A stretch of DNA of 64,000 bases from assembly GCF_051535235.1 (NCBI RefSeq), contig NZ_JBPPLZ010000003.1, positions 310,001-374,000 of the forward strand. Direction: 5' to 3'. Numbering within the stretch: position 1 is the stretch's first letter; each line of letters opens with the position of its first letter. The notes under the pieces were generated by a model. The model saw nothing but the letters and a program-made list of their open reading frames with translations, was not told the origin of the DNA and did no database searches. This DNA is from Nitrobacter sp051535235 (GTDB lineage: Bacteria; Pseudomonadota; Alphaproteobacteria; Rhizobiales; Xanthobacteraceae). The position numbers were made by a program, and so were the translations under genes. Below, piece after piece: positions 1-8,426 of this stretch.

Positions 1-174
1 TTCTGTCCTTGTCATGGTTCGAAATACGATCTTGCGGGCCGCGTCTTCAGCGGCGTGCCGGCGCCGTACAATCTGCCGGTGCCGCCGTATCGCTTTGTGA
101 ATGATCATATGATCCGGATCGGAGAAAATCCGCCGGGCTCGCATTTTGATTTCGCGAGCATCCGGCAAATCTGA
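1..174 (+). CDS. petA: Rieske iron-sulfur protein, C-terminal part (5' end outside window)
   Basis: The frame is open from base 1 and reads 57 codons to a TGA at 172-174. It begins with FCPCHGSKYDLAGRVF, the second Rieske cluster-binding box (C-P-C-H-G-S), followed by the PAPYNLPVPPY segment typical of ubiquinol-cytochrome c reductase iron-sulfur subunits. In the bc1 complex this subunit carries the 2Fe-2S cluster that passes electrons from quinol to cytochrome c1. The 'SKYDLAGRVF' form looks more like beta/gammaproteobacterial Rieske proteins than the usual alphaproteobacterial FbcF, and the protein runs on about 17 residues past the usual end. It converges with rnd, 16 bases away. The family is clear; which Rieske paralogue this is cannot be told from the fragment. 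Confidence 0.85.
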   Translation, partial: FCPCHGSKYDLAGRVFSGVPAPYNLPVPPYRFVNDHMIRIGENPPGSHFDFASIRQI

Positions 175-190
175 CGGAACAGGTGGGACC

Positions 191-1339
191 TCAGTCCCGC
201 TCCACGCGCACCACGCGACCCTTTTCGATCGCCAATGCCAGCCGGCCATGCTTCAGCGCGAGCGCGGCTTCGCCGAACAGCTCGCGCCGCCAGCCGTGCA
301 GCGCACCGACATCGGCCTCGTCGTCCGCCGCGATCTGCTCCAGATCGTCCACGGTGGCGATCACCTTGCTGGCGACGGCATGGCGCTCGGACGTCATCCG
401 AAGGAGGACCTTGAGGAGTTCAACGGTAGCGGCGCCGTTGGAGTTGTTGCGCGGCTTCTCCATCTTCGGAAGCGTACGCGGGTCTCGGGCGAGACCGCGC
501 TGGACCGCCGCGACGATGTCGGCGCCCCACTGCGATTTTTCGAAACCTTTCGGCAGCGAGCGCAGCGCCGCCAGCCGCTCCGGGCTCGCAGGCGCGTGGG
601 TCACGATATCGCCGACCGCGTCGTCTTTCAGGACCCGGGAGCGCGGAACGTTCCGGCTCTGGGCTTCCTGTTCGCGCCAGGCCGCCACCTCCATCAGCAC
701 GGCAAGATCCTTCGGCTTGCGAACCCGCGTCTTCAATCGCTCCCATGCCCGCTCGGGATGGAAGTCATAGGTTTTCGGCGAGGTCAGAACCTCCATCTCC
801 TCGCTGACCCAGTCGCTGCGGCCGCGCTTCTTGAGGTCGGCATCGAGGGCGGCGAAGACGTCACGCAGATGGGTGACGTCCGCCACGGCATATTCGAGCT
901 GGTTCATGGTCAGTGGCCGGCGCGACCAGTCGGTGAAGCGGTGGGTCTTGTCCGGCCGATGTCCGGTGACGCGCTCGACCAGCGCGTCATAAGCGATGGA
1001 ATCGCCATAGCCGAGTACCATGGCCGCCACTTGCGTGTCGAAGACCGGATGGGGAATGATGCCGGCCTGGTGCCAGACGATTTCGATGTCCTGGCGGGCG
1101 GCGTGGAACACCTTCAGGACGCGCTCGTTCGACATCAGTTCAAAAAAGGGCTTCAGATCGATTCCCTGGGCAAGCGCATCGACCACCACGGCCTCATCGG
1201 GGCTCGCCATCTGGAGCACGCAGAGCAGCGGATAGTAGGTGGTCTCGCGGAGGAATTCCGTATCGACCGTGATGACGGGGTGGCTGGCTAGTCGAGCGCA
1301 GACGGATGCCAATCCCGCGCTGGTCGTGATAAGGTCCAT
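191..1339 (-). CDS. rnd: Ribonuclease D
   Basis: A 382-residue 3'-5' exoribonuclease of the DEDD family that trims tRNA 3' ends and structured RNAs. Near the N-terminus VDTEFLRETTYYPLLC is the DxE Exo I motif, and HAARQDIEIV matches Exo II (the second catalytic Asp). The YAVADVTHL stretch is Exo III with its Tyr and Asp. An HRDC-type helical domain follows (KPKDLAVLMEVAAWREQEAQ). Length fits the family (about 375-385). A longer frame reaches 1432, but the ATG at 1339 is preceded by GGAG at the right distance and starts with the usual MDLITT-type N-terminus, so I chose it. It is divergent from aspS. Confidence 0.93.
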   Translation of the reverse strand: MDLITTSAGLASVCARLASHPVITVDTEFLRETTYYPLLCVLQMASPDEAVVVDALAQGIDLKPFFELMSNERVLKVFHAARQDIEIVWHQAGIIPHPVFDTQVAAMVLGYGDSIAYDALVERVTGHRPDKTHRFTDWSRRPLTMNQLEYAVADVTHLRDVFAALDADLKKRGRSDWVSEEMEVLTSPKTYDFHPERAWERLKTRVRKPKDLAVLMEVAAWREQEAQSRNVPRSRVLKDDAVGDIVTHAPASPERLAALRSLPKGFEKSQWGADIVAAVQRGLARDPRTLPKMEKPRNNSNGAATVELLKVLLRMTSERHAVASKVIATVDDLEQIAADDEADVGALHGWRRELFGEAALALKHGRLALAIEKGRVVRVERD

Positions 1340-1556
1340 GAGCGCTCCATAGCCCGTCTTTTTGCCCTTGTCGCCCTGCATTCGGCAGGCACGATCTTGT
1401 TTTTCTCCAACTTTTCCGGTCAAGAACGACATCCCGATCCGCCATCGCAGGTTCCGTCATTCGGTTGCCGCGCTTCCCCCGCTCGGGTAAACCGCTGACG
1501 CTTTCCACCCGGCCGGACCTCTGATTCCGCCTCTGACGCATTCTTGCAGGATTTCC

Positions 1557-3329
1557 ATGCATCGCTATCGGTCCCATACCTGCGGCGCGCTCCGCGACAG
1601 CCACATTGACCAGACGGTCCGCCTGTCCGGCTGGTGCCACCGCATTCGCGACCATGGCGGGGTGTTGTTCATCGACCTGCGCGACCACTACGGGCTCACC
1701 CAATGCGTGGCTGATCCGGATTCGCCCGCCTTCGCGCAGGCCGAGAAGCTGCGCTCGGAATGGGTGGTCCGGATCGACGGCAAGGCACGCCGCCGCCCTG
1801 CCGGTACCGAGAACCCGGAACTGCCGACCGGCGACGTCGAGGTCTATGTCACCGAGATTGAGGTGCTGGGCCCGGCCGGCGAACTGCCGCTGCCGGTATT
1901 CGGCGAGCAGGAATATCCAGAAGACATAAGGCTTAAGTACCGTTTTCTCGACCTTCGTCGGGAGAAGCTGCACCAGAACATCATGACCCGCGGCGCCATC
2001 GTCGATTCGATGCGCAGGCGCATGAAGGAGCAGGGATTTTTTGAGTTCCAGACCCCGATCCTGACGGCATCCTCTCCGGAAGGCGCGCGCGACTTCCTGG
2101 TGCCGAGCCGCATCCATCCCGGGAAGTTCTACGCGCTGCCGCAGGCTCCGCAGCAATACAAGCAGCTTCTGATGATGTCCGGCTTCGACCGCTACTTCCA
2201 GATCGCGCCGTGTTTTCGCGACGAGGATCCGCGCGCCGATCGCCTGCCGGGAGAGTTCTACCAGCTCGACCTCGAGATGAGTTTCGTCGAGCAGGACGAT
2301 GTTTTTGTTGCGGTTGAGCCGGTCATCACCGGCGTGTTCGAGGAGTTCGCCAAGGGCAAGCCCGTGACAAAGAGCTGGCCGCGGATTCCGTTTGCCGAGG
2401 CGATCCGCAAATACGGCAGCGACAAGCCGGATCTGCGCAATCCGCTTCTCATGCAGGACGTGTCCGAGCACTTCCGTGGCTCCGGCTTCAAGGTGTTCGC
2501 GCGGATGCTGGAGAATTCGAAGAATCAGGTCTGGGCGATACCGGGGCCGGGCGGCGGCAGCCGTGCCTTCTGCGACCGCATGAATTCATGGGCGCAGGGC
2601 GAGGGCCAGCCCGGACTTGGCTACATCATGTGGCGCGAGGGAGATGAGGGTGCGGGGCCGCTCGCCAACAACATCGGAGCCGAGCGCACCGAAGCGATCC
2701 GCGTTCAACTCGGACTGAAAGCTGGCGACGCCGCGTTCTTCGTTGCCGGCGATCCGGCGAAATTCTGGAAGTTCGCAGGGCTTGCGCGCACCAGGCTCGG
2801 GGAAGAACTGAACCTGATCGATAAGGACAGGTTCGAACTCGCCTGGATCGTCGACTTCCCGATGTACGAATACAACGAGGAGGAGAAGAAGGTCGACTTC
2901 TCGCACAACCCGTTCTCGATGCCACAGGGCGGGCTGGAGGCGCTGAACAATCAGGACCCGCTGACGATCAACGCGTTCCAGTACGACATCACCTGCAACG
3001 GCTACGAGATCGCTTCGGGCGGCATTCGCAACCATCGGCCGGAAGCAATGGTGAAGGCGTTCGAGATCGCAGGCTATGGCGAGAACGAGGTGGTCGAGCG
3101 CTTCGGCGGCATGTACCGCGCGTTTCAATACGGCGCACCGCCGCATGGCGGCATGGCCGCCGGCGTCGATCGCATTGTCATGCTGCTCTGCGGCACCACC
3201 AACCTGCGCGAGATCTCGCTGTTTCCGATGAACCAGCGGGCCGAGGATCTGCTGATGGGCGCGCCGTCCGATGTCACGCCGAAGCAGTTGCGCGAGCTTC
3301 ATATCCGGCTCAATCTGCCGCAGGACTAG
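1557..3329 (+). CDS. aspS: Aspartyl-tRNA synthetase
   Basis: A 590-residue class II synthetase that charges tRNA with aspartate. The N-terminal OB-fold anticodon-binding domain is visible (VRLSGWCHRIRDHGGVLFIDLRD), then class II motif 1, motif 2 (CFRDEDPRADRLPGEFYQLDLEMSF split around the FRDED core) and motif 3 near the C-terminus (GAPPHGGMAAGVDRIVMLL), with the bacterial GAD insertion between. Length is right for bacterial-type AspRS. Many alphaproteobacteria use this enzyme as a non-discriminating Asp/Asn form, but the window does not show whether that holds here. The ATG follows an AGGA ribosome site at the normal spacing. The gene is divergent from rnd. Confidence 0.96.
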   Translation: MHRYRSHTCGALRDSHIDQTVRLSGWCHRIRDHGGVLFIDLRDHYGLTQCVADPDSPAFAQAEKLRSEWVVRIDGKARRRPAGTENPELPTGDVEVYVTEIEVLGPAGELPLPVFGEQEYPEDIRLKYRFLDLRREKLHQNIMTRGAIVDSMRRRMKEQGFFEFQTPILTASSPEGARDFLVPSRIHPGKFYALPQAPQQYKQLLMMSGFDRYFQIAPCFRDEDPRADRLPGEFYQLDLEMSFVEQDDVFVAVEPVITGVFEEFAKGKPVTKSWPRIPFAEAIRKYGSDKPDLRNPLLMQDVSEHFRGSGFKVFARMLENSKNQVWAIPGPGGGSRAFCDRMNSWAQGEGQPGLGYIMWREGDEGAGPLANNIGAERTEAIRVQLGLKAGDAAFFVAGDPAKFWKFAGLARTRLGEELNLIDKDRFELAWIVDFPMYEYNEEEKKVDFSHNPFSMPQGGLEALNNQDPLTINAFQYDITCNGYEIASGGIRNHRPEAMVKAFEIAGYGENEVVERFGGMYRAFQYGAPPHGGMAAGVDRIVMLLCGTTNLREISLFPMNQRAEDLLMGAPSDVTPKQLRELHIRLNLPQD

Positions 3330-3420
3330 CGGTTCGATTCTGGCATTGGCTTCTGGTTCTTGCAGGCATTCCTGCGAATGCCGGAATCGAGGAAGTGCTG
3401 GCAAATTGCTGGCGAGGCTT

Positions 3421-3477
3421 CGGATTTGACATTCGTGTTCGGGACCGGCGGCCGGTGGCGCGCCGATGTCAAATCCG
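3421..3477. promoter_or_regulatory. Long inverted repeat upstream of maeB
   Basis: Two perfect 12-base arms (3421-3432 and 3466-3477, CGGATTTGACAT and its complement) enclose 33 bases that contain a smaller GC-rich palindrome (CCGGCGGCCGG). It lies in the aspS-maeB gap and ends about 40 bases before the maeB start. There is no T-run, so it is not a standard intrinsic terminator. It may be an operator or an mRNA leader hairpin; the function is inference. Confidence 0.5.
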
Positions 3478-3518
3478 CTCCGCCAACAGGCTGATCAAAG
3501 CTGCGGGGAGCGTATATC

Positions 3519-5819
3519 GTGTCGTATTCCGAGGATCTCCGCTCCGCCGCGCTGTCCTTCCACCGCAACCCGCGGCCCGGCAAACTCGAAATCCAGGCCA
3601 CCAAGCCGCTCGCCAACCAGCGCGACCTCGCGCTGGCCTATTCCCCGGGCGTGGCGGCGGCCTGCGAGGAGATTGTCGCCGATCCGGCGGAAGCGGCGTC
3701 CCTCACCGGGCGGGCCAATCTGGTCGCCGTGGTGTCGAACGGCACGGCCGTGCTCGGTCTCGGCAATATCGGTCCGCTCGCGGCCAAGCCGGTCATGGAA
3801 GGCAAGGCGGTCCTGTTCAAGAAGTTCGCTGGCATCGACGTGTTCGATATCGAGATAGCAGCCGACACCATCGAGCGCGTGGTGGAGACGGTCGCGGCGC
3901 TGGAGCCGACGTTCGGCGGGATCAACCTTGAGGACATCAAGGGCCCGGAGTGCTTCGAGATCGAGGAGCAGTTGAAGGCCCGGATGAAGATTCCGGTGTT
4001 CCACGACGATCAGCACGGCACCGCGATCATCGTCGCAGCCGCCATCACCAACGGGCTGCTCCTGAACGGCAAGACGCTTGCGGACATCAAGATCGTCGCT
4101 TCCGGGGCCGGGGCGGCCGCCATCGCCTGCCTCGATCTTCTGGTGTCGATGGGGGCGCAGCGCAAGAACATCTGGGTCTGCGATATCGACGGCTTGGTCT
4201 ATCAGGGCCGCGAACGGCTGATGGACCGGTGGAAGGCGGCCTATGCGCAGAAGACCGACAAGCGCACGCTGGCCGATGTGATCGCAGGCGCGGACGTCTT
4301 TCTCGGGGTTTCGGCCGGCGGCGTGCTGAAGCCGGAGATGGTCGCGCAGATGGCGGACAAGCCGCTGGTGATGGCGCTCGCCAATCCTAACCCGGAGATC
4401 ATGCCGGACGAGGCGCGCAAGGTGCGGCCCGACGCCATGATCTGCACCGGTCGTTCCGACTTTCCCAATCAGGTGAACAATGTCCTGTGCTTTCCCTTCA
4501 TTTTCCGCGGCGCTCTCGACGTCGGCGCGACCGCGATCAATGAGGACATGAAGCTCGCTGCTGCCGATGCCATCGCGCGGCTCGCGCGCGAGCCGCCGTC
4601 CGATGCGGCAATCAGGTTCGACGGAGAGATCGAGGGTTTTGGACCGGGTTCGCTAATTCCGAGTCCGTTCGATCCCCGGCTGATCCTGCGCATCGCGCCC
4701 GCGGTTGCGAAAGCCGCCATGGCGTCCGGCGTCGCGACGCGGCCGATCACGAATTTCGACGAATACCAGGGGCGGCTTGAGCGCTTCGCGTTCCGCTCCG
4801 GCCTCGTCATGAAGCCGATGTTTACCCAGGCGAAAACCCAGCCGGTTCGAGTGATCTACGCCGAGGGCGAGGATATGCGGGTGCTGCGGGCAACCCAGCA
4901 AGTGCTTGAGGAGCGACTGGCACGTCCGATTCTGGTTGGTCGCCCGTCGGTGGTGGAAACGCGGATCAGGCGTCTGCGTCTCGCGATCAAGGCCGGCAAG
5001 GATTTCGACCTCATCAATCCCGAGGATGATCCCCGCTACCGTTCATACGTGCAGTCCTACATCGATGCCGCCGGCCGCTTCGGCGCGACGCCCGATGTCG
5101 CCCGCACCACGATCCGCACCAATGCGACGGTGATCGCCGCGCTTGCCGTGGTGCGCGGCGAGGCCGACGCCATGCTGTGCGGCGTCGAAGGCAGCTACAT
5201 GCGGCACCTCCGGCACATCAGGGAAATCATCGGATACATGCCCGGCGCGAGCGATTTCGCCGCGCTGTCATTGATGATCACGAGCAAGGGCGCTTATTTC
5301 ATTGCGGACACGCAGGTTCGCCCGAACCCGTCGGCGGAGGAACTGGCCGACATCGCGGCACGAGCGGCGGTGCATGTGCAGCGCTTCAACATCAAGCCGA
5401 AGATCGCGTTCGTGTCGCATTCCGATTTCGGCAGCTATCATACGGAGTCGTCGTGCAAGGCGCGCCACGCCGCCAATCTGTTCCATGAACGTCATCCCGA
5501 CATCGAGTCCGACGGCGAGATGCAGGGCGATACAGCGCTGTCGGAGTCGGCGCGGCAATTGATCCTGCCGCATTCACGGCTGACCGGTGTCGCCAACGTC
5601 CTGATCCTGCCGAATCTCGATGCGGCCAACGCGGCCTACCAGATGATCAAGGTGATTGGCGGCGGGTTGCAGGTCGGTCCCATTCTGATCGGCCCCGCGC
5701 GGCCCGCGCACATCCTGACGCCGTCGGTGACGGCGCGCGGCATCCTCAACATGACGGCGGTGGCGGTGGTCGAGGCGCAGGAACGCACGAGTCGGCAGCA
5801 ACCTGCCTTGTTCGGCTGA
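3519..5819 (+). CDS. maeB: NADP-type malic enzyme with phosphotransacetylase-like domain
   Basis: A 766-residue multidomain malic enzyme that decarboxylates malate to pyruvate. Residues about 1-430 hold the malic N-terminal and NAD-binding domains: LALAYSPGVAAAC, FHDDQHGTAII, the nucleotide loop ASGAGAAAIACLDLL, and ALANPNPEIMPDEA. Residues about 440-760 form a PTA/PTB domain (VIYAEGEDMRVLRA, GYMPGASDFAALSLM), which in this family has a regulatory role rather than clear transacetylase activity. Length matches the MaeB class (about 755-770). Start is GTG with GGGAG about eight bases upstream. The gene follows aspS on the same strand, but a 190-base gap with an inverted repeat suggests its own control. 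Confidence 0.93.
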   Translation: MSYSEDLRSAALSFHRNPRPGKLEIQATKPLANQRDLALAYSPGVAAACEEIVADPAEAASLTGRANLVAVVSNGTAVLGLGNIGPLAAKPVMEGKAVLFKKFAGIDVFDIEIAADTIERVVETVAALEPTFGGINLEDIKGPECFEIEEQLKARMKIPVFHDDQHGTAIIVAAAITNGLLLNGKTLADIKIVASGAGAAAIACLDLLVSMGAQRKNIWVCDIDGLVYQGRERLMDRWKAAYAQKTDKRTLADVIAGADVFLGVSAGGVLKPEMVAQMADKPLVMALANPNPEIMPDEARKVRPDAMICTGRSDFPNQVNNVLCFPFIFRGALDVGATAINEDMKLAAADAIARLAREPPSDAAIRFDGEIEGFGPGSLIPSPFDPRLILRIAPAVAKAAMASGVATRPITNFDEYQGRLERFAFRSGLVMKPMFTQAKTQPVRVIYAEGEDMRVLRATQQVLEERLARPILVGRPSVVETRIRRLRLAIKAGKDFDLINPEDDPRYRSYVQSYIDAAGRFGATPDVARTTIRTNATVIAALAVVRGEADAMLCGVEGSYMRHLRHIREIIGYMPGASDFAALSLMITSKGAYFIADTQVRPNPSAEELADIAARAAVHVQRFNIKPKIAFVSHSDFGSYHTESSCKARHAANLFHERHPDIESDGEMQGDTALSESARQLILPHSRLTGVANVLILPNLDAANAAYQMIKVIGGGLQVGPILIGPARPAHILTPSVTARGILNMTAVAVVEAQERTSRQQPALFG

Positions 5820-5925
5820 AATATGACGGACGACGTTTTTTTGATCTTTCAAAACGCCGCGTGAAGCGTTCATACTTGAATTCCTGAAGGACGATCCACG
5901 TCCACCTGAATCTGTGGGGGCCGAC

Positions 5926-6378
5926 ATGCCGGTGTTCATCACTGTGGGACGAGTTTTGTTTTCGGCGTTGTTTATCGTGTCGGGCGTGTCAAAGCTGTTC
6001 GACATCGCGGGGACGGCGGAAGGGATCGCATCCAGGGTGGTCATTCCGGCCGCGCTGACGAGCTTGACGACCCAGATCGAAGGGTTGACCGGCATGCCGA
6101 CCGCTCAAATGCTGGCCATCGCGGTCGGTGCGCTCGAACTCATCTGCGGCGTGTTCATCGCGCTCAACCTCGGAGCGCGGTTCTTTTCGCTGGTGCTGGC
6201 CGCCTTTGTTGTCGCGGCAACGTTCTATTATCACGACTTCTGGAACCAGACCGGACCTGAGTCGAAGAGCAGCATGATTCAGGCGTTGAAGAACCTGTCG
6301 CTGATCGGAGCGTTGTTCATCATAGCCGGGATTGGCCGTGGGCCGCGACCTGCCGATGCGACCGGCAGCGAAGTCTGA
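5926..6378 (+). CDS. DoxX family membrane protein
   Basis: A small integral membrane protein of 150 residues with four hydrophobic segments (ITVGRVLFSALFIVSGV, the MLAIAVGALELICGVFIAL region, FSLVLAAFVVAATFYY and LSLIGALFIIAGIG). The pattern GR.LF...F..SG..K at the N-terminus and a conserved FYYHDFW-like segment are typical of DoxX/SURF4-like proteins. Their exact function is mostly unknown; some take part in thiol or oxidative stress handling. A GTG start at 5914 is possible, but the ATG at 5926 has a G-rich ribosome site just upstream. It stands alone after maeB. Confidence 0.8.
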   Translation: MPVFITVGRVLFSALFIVSGVSKLFDIAGTAEGIASRVVIPAALTSLTTQIEGLTGMPTAQMLAIAVGALELICGVFIALNLGARFFSLVLAAFVVAATFYYHDFWNQTGPESKSSMIQALKNLSLIGALFIIAGIGRGPRPADATGSEV

Positions 6379-6386
6379 TCGCCGCC

Positions 6387-6416
6387 GCACTTTCGCTTCT
6401 GATTCATCAGAAGCGG
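6387..6416. repeat. Short palindromic repeat (copy 1)
   Basis: A perfect 20-base palindrome (GCTTCTGATTCATCAGAAGC, 6395-6414) sits between two convergent genes. A second copy of the same element family lies at 22729-22759. Placement and symmetry fit a dispersed Rhizobiales-type intergenic palindrome that may also act as a terminator hairpin. Confidence 0.7.
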
Positions 6417-6422
6417 AAGGCT

Positions 6423-6974
6423 CTATGGCCCGCGGCGCCATGCGGTGACGCGAACATCATTCGCCGCGTCGAGTATCCTGGTCTCGCGCGGCTGCAGCCC
6501 GTGAGACGTCAGCACGGCCTGCGGAGACTCGTCGGGAACACGTGGGAAACAGCCCTCGCCGCCGGGCAGCGTCACGTGGGGAGCCTCGGACAGCCAGAAC
6601 GTATCGTATCGGTCGAGAAACATTTCGAAGACGGACGGCCCGCCGATGATCGCGACCGTTCCGTCGTGCACCCCGGCGCGATTGCAGGCGTCCTCGAACG
6701 AGGCACCGGCAGGATTCCACAACGTCGCTTTCGGATTGTCGGGGTCGGCGGCGATATTCGTGACGCGATGGGTCAATATGATCCGCTTGCGGAGCGGTGA
6801 GTTGGGCTGATCTTCATACGAATTACGGCCATGCACGACGAGGTCGGCGCGATCCAGCCCGGCGGTGAAGAACTCAAGGTCGCCTTTGAATTTCAGCGCC
6901 TGCGGCATCACATGGTTCGCATCGGCGAGCATTCCGTCCGCCGACACAATGACGTAGCCTTCGATGCGAAGCAT
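6423..6974 (-). CDS. Dihydrofolate reductase-like / RibD C-terminal-type protein
   Basis: A 183-residue protein with the DHFR/RibD-C fold pattern: VIVSADGMLAD at the N-terminus, a VVHGRNSYE segment, RIILTHRV, and the glycine-rich IIGGPSVFEMFLDRYD nucleotide-binding segment followed by FWLSEAPHVTLPGG. Proteins of this group bind NADPH and reduce pterin, pyrimidine or unknown substrates. It starts 22 bases downstream of the polysaccharide deacetylase stop on the same strand, so the two are probably co-transcribed. True folate-pathway DHFR (folA) is unlikely, because the usual folA N-terminal substrate motif is missing. The substrate is unknown. Confidence 0.75.
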   Translation of the reverse strand: MLRIEGYVIVSADGMLADANHVMPQALKFKGDLEFFTAGLDRADLVVHGRNSYEDQPNSPLRKRIILTHRVTNIAADPDNPKATLWNPAGASFEDACNRAGVHDGTVAIIGGPSVFEMFLDRYDTFWLSEAPHVTLPGGEGCFPRVPDESPQAVLTSHGLQPRETRILDAANDVRVTAWRRGP

Positions 6975-6996
6975 ATCCGTTCCAGGTCGTGGCGCG

Positions 6997-7929
6997 CTAT
7001 TCGGAGATCGTCTGGATGACGCTGTTGACGGGCCGGGAACTCACGGTCGGCAGCTTGGTGTCCTTCTTCAGTTCCTCGTCGTATTGCGCGAGCGTCTCGA
7101 CCGGCGCCTTGGCCTTCATCTGCACGACCTTGTATCCGCCGGCCTTCAGCCTGCGTAGAATCTCCGGCAGCGCCTCGGCGGTATGCTTCTGGAAATCGTG
7201 CATCAGAATGATGCCCTTGCCGACCTTGTCGAGTTTCTTGAAGATGTTGTCGACCACCTGTTCAGGCTTGCGCGCCTTGAAATCGAACGAGTCGACGTCG
7301 CAGGAGAAGATCGCGATGTTGCGCTCGCCGAGGTAGGTCACCATCTCCGGCGGATGCTGGAGCGCGGGGAAGCGGAAGAATGGGGCGGGCGCCGCCTCGA
7401 GCGCCCACTTGACGGCGCTGAATCCTTTCTCGATCTCGTCCTTGCGCTGCGCTTCGGACAGCTTCTTGTTGTTGAGGTTGGCGTGCGACCATGTGTGTCC
7501 GCCGACCGTATGTCCGGCTGCTGCGACCTGCCGCAGGATTTCGGGATGGTAGGTCGCGTGCTTGCCGATCGAGAAGAAGATGCCGGTGGTGCATTGATCG
7601 GCGAGCGCCTTCAGCACCGCGGGCGTATGTCCGGGCCACGGGCCGTCGTCGAACGTCAGCACCACTTCCTTGTCGCGCAGGAAATCAAGCTGCTTGAAAT
7701 GTTCAAAGCCGAATCCCGGGCCGCCGGTGGTATCGACCTGCACCACGCGCGCGACGCCGAGCGCATCGGGGTTTCCGTTGCAGGCGACCTTCGGTCCGCT
7801 CGCCGGCGCGGGAGTTGGAACGGCCGCGGGCGCGGGTTGCGTAGCTCCCCTGGGCGTCTGTGACCACGCGGCTGTCGTCGCACATAATGAAACCGCGCCT
7901 GCAAAAATCAGTCCCATCGCGATGCGCAT
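6997..7929 (-). CDS. Secreted polysaccharide deacetylase family protein
   Basis: A 310-residue exported carbohydrate esterase family 4 (NodB-fold) protein. A signal peptide (MRIAMGLIFAGAVSLCATTA...AWSQ) is followed by a Pro/Ala-rich linker. The catalytic motifs are present: TFDDGPWPG (motif 1 with two Asp), HTWSHANL (metal-binding H..SH, motif 2), FRFPALQ (motif 3, variant of RxPY) and ILMHDFQKHT (motif 5). It should deacetylate an N-acetylated sugar polymer in the periplasm or outside the cell. The polymer could be peptidoglycan or exopolysaccharide; the sequence does not decide this. Probable operon with the downstream DHFR-like gene. Confidence 0.87.
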   Translation of the reverse strand: MRIAMGLIFAGAVSLCATTAAWSQTPRGATQPAPAAVPTPAPASGPKVACNGNPDALGVARVVQVDTTGGPGFGFEHFKQLDFLRDKEVVLTFDDGPWPGHTPAVLKALADQCTTGIFFSIGKHATYHPEILRQVAAAGHTVGGHTWSHANLNNKKLSEAQRKDEIEKGFSAVKWALEAAPAPFFRFPALQHPPEMVTYLGERNIAIFSCDVDSFDFKARKPEQVVDNIFKKLDKVGKGIILMHDFQKHTAEALPEILRRLKAGGYKVVQMKAKAPVETLAQYDEELKKDTKLPTVSSRPVNSVIQTISE

Positions 7930-8176
7930 ATCAAAACCCCAACATTGGCCGCGCGTTGAATCACCCGCGCCTCATCGACATCCTAGCGCAGCAGTAGCTG
8001 ACCTCCCACGAAAATAGCATTTATTCCCCAGCCAGTTAGCTGTTCCCATGGAGTGCAACGGGGATCGGCCGTATTTTCCTTGTGTGACAACTATCACTGT
8101 CTTGAGCTGGGCGTTCGACAATATTGAGGCGATGGTTTCGGGAAGAGTCCCTAACCGGCAATGCATGGAGATTTCA

Positions 8177-8407
8177 ATGACCTCGGCTCACAATGCTGGC
8201 AATATACGCGAACTGACCGTCGACGAATTGAATGACGTTTCCGGCGGCTTCAAGGTCAGCGCCTTCGGCGTCACGCTTCGAGCAAGTGCCGAATTCCTGG
8301 GTGTATCCGTCTCCATCGAAGGTGTCGGCGGACTCTCAGTCAGCGAGCAGGGCATCTCGGCGACGGACGGCAAAGGCAACATCGTCAACGTGCCCTGGTC
8401 GCACTGA
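8177..8407 (+). CDS. Small peptide with double-glycine (bacteriocin-type) leader
   Basis: A 76-residue peptide. The N-terminus RELTVDELNDVSGG is a classic double-glycine leader: the ELT..EL..VSGG pattern is the type cleaved by peptidase-containing ABC transporters (C39 peptidase). The predicted mature part of about 50 residues starts FKVSAFGVTL and alternates hydrophobic and polar residues, with a run rich in Gly, Val and Ser (GVSVSIEGVGGLSV) and no cysteine. A longer frame opens at 8048, but the ATG at 8177 has GGAG six bases upstream, so I chose it. No C39 transporter or immunity gene is near. Its activity is unknown: a bacteriocin-like peptide, signal or secreted cell-surface peptide are all possible. 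Confidence 0.75.
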   Translation: MTSAHNAGNIRELTVDELNDVSGGFKVSAFGVTLRASAEFLGVSVSIEGVGGLSVSEQGISATDGKGNIVNVPWSH

Positions 8408-8426
8408 CGGCCGGAGCGGCGAAAAT

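Noticed and set aside
146..1291. Long plus-strand frame of 381 codons
   Set aside because: It is antisense to rnd, whose catalytic motifs are clear; the frame has no family-like sequence and is an effect of high GC.
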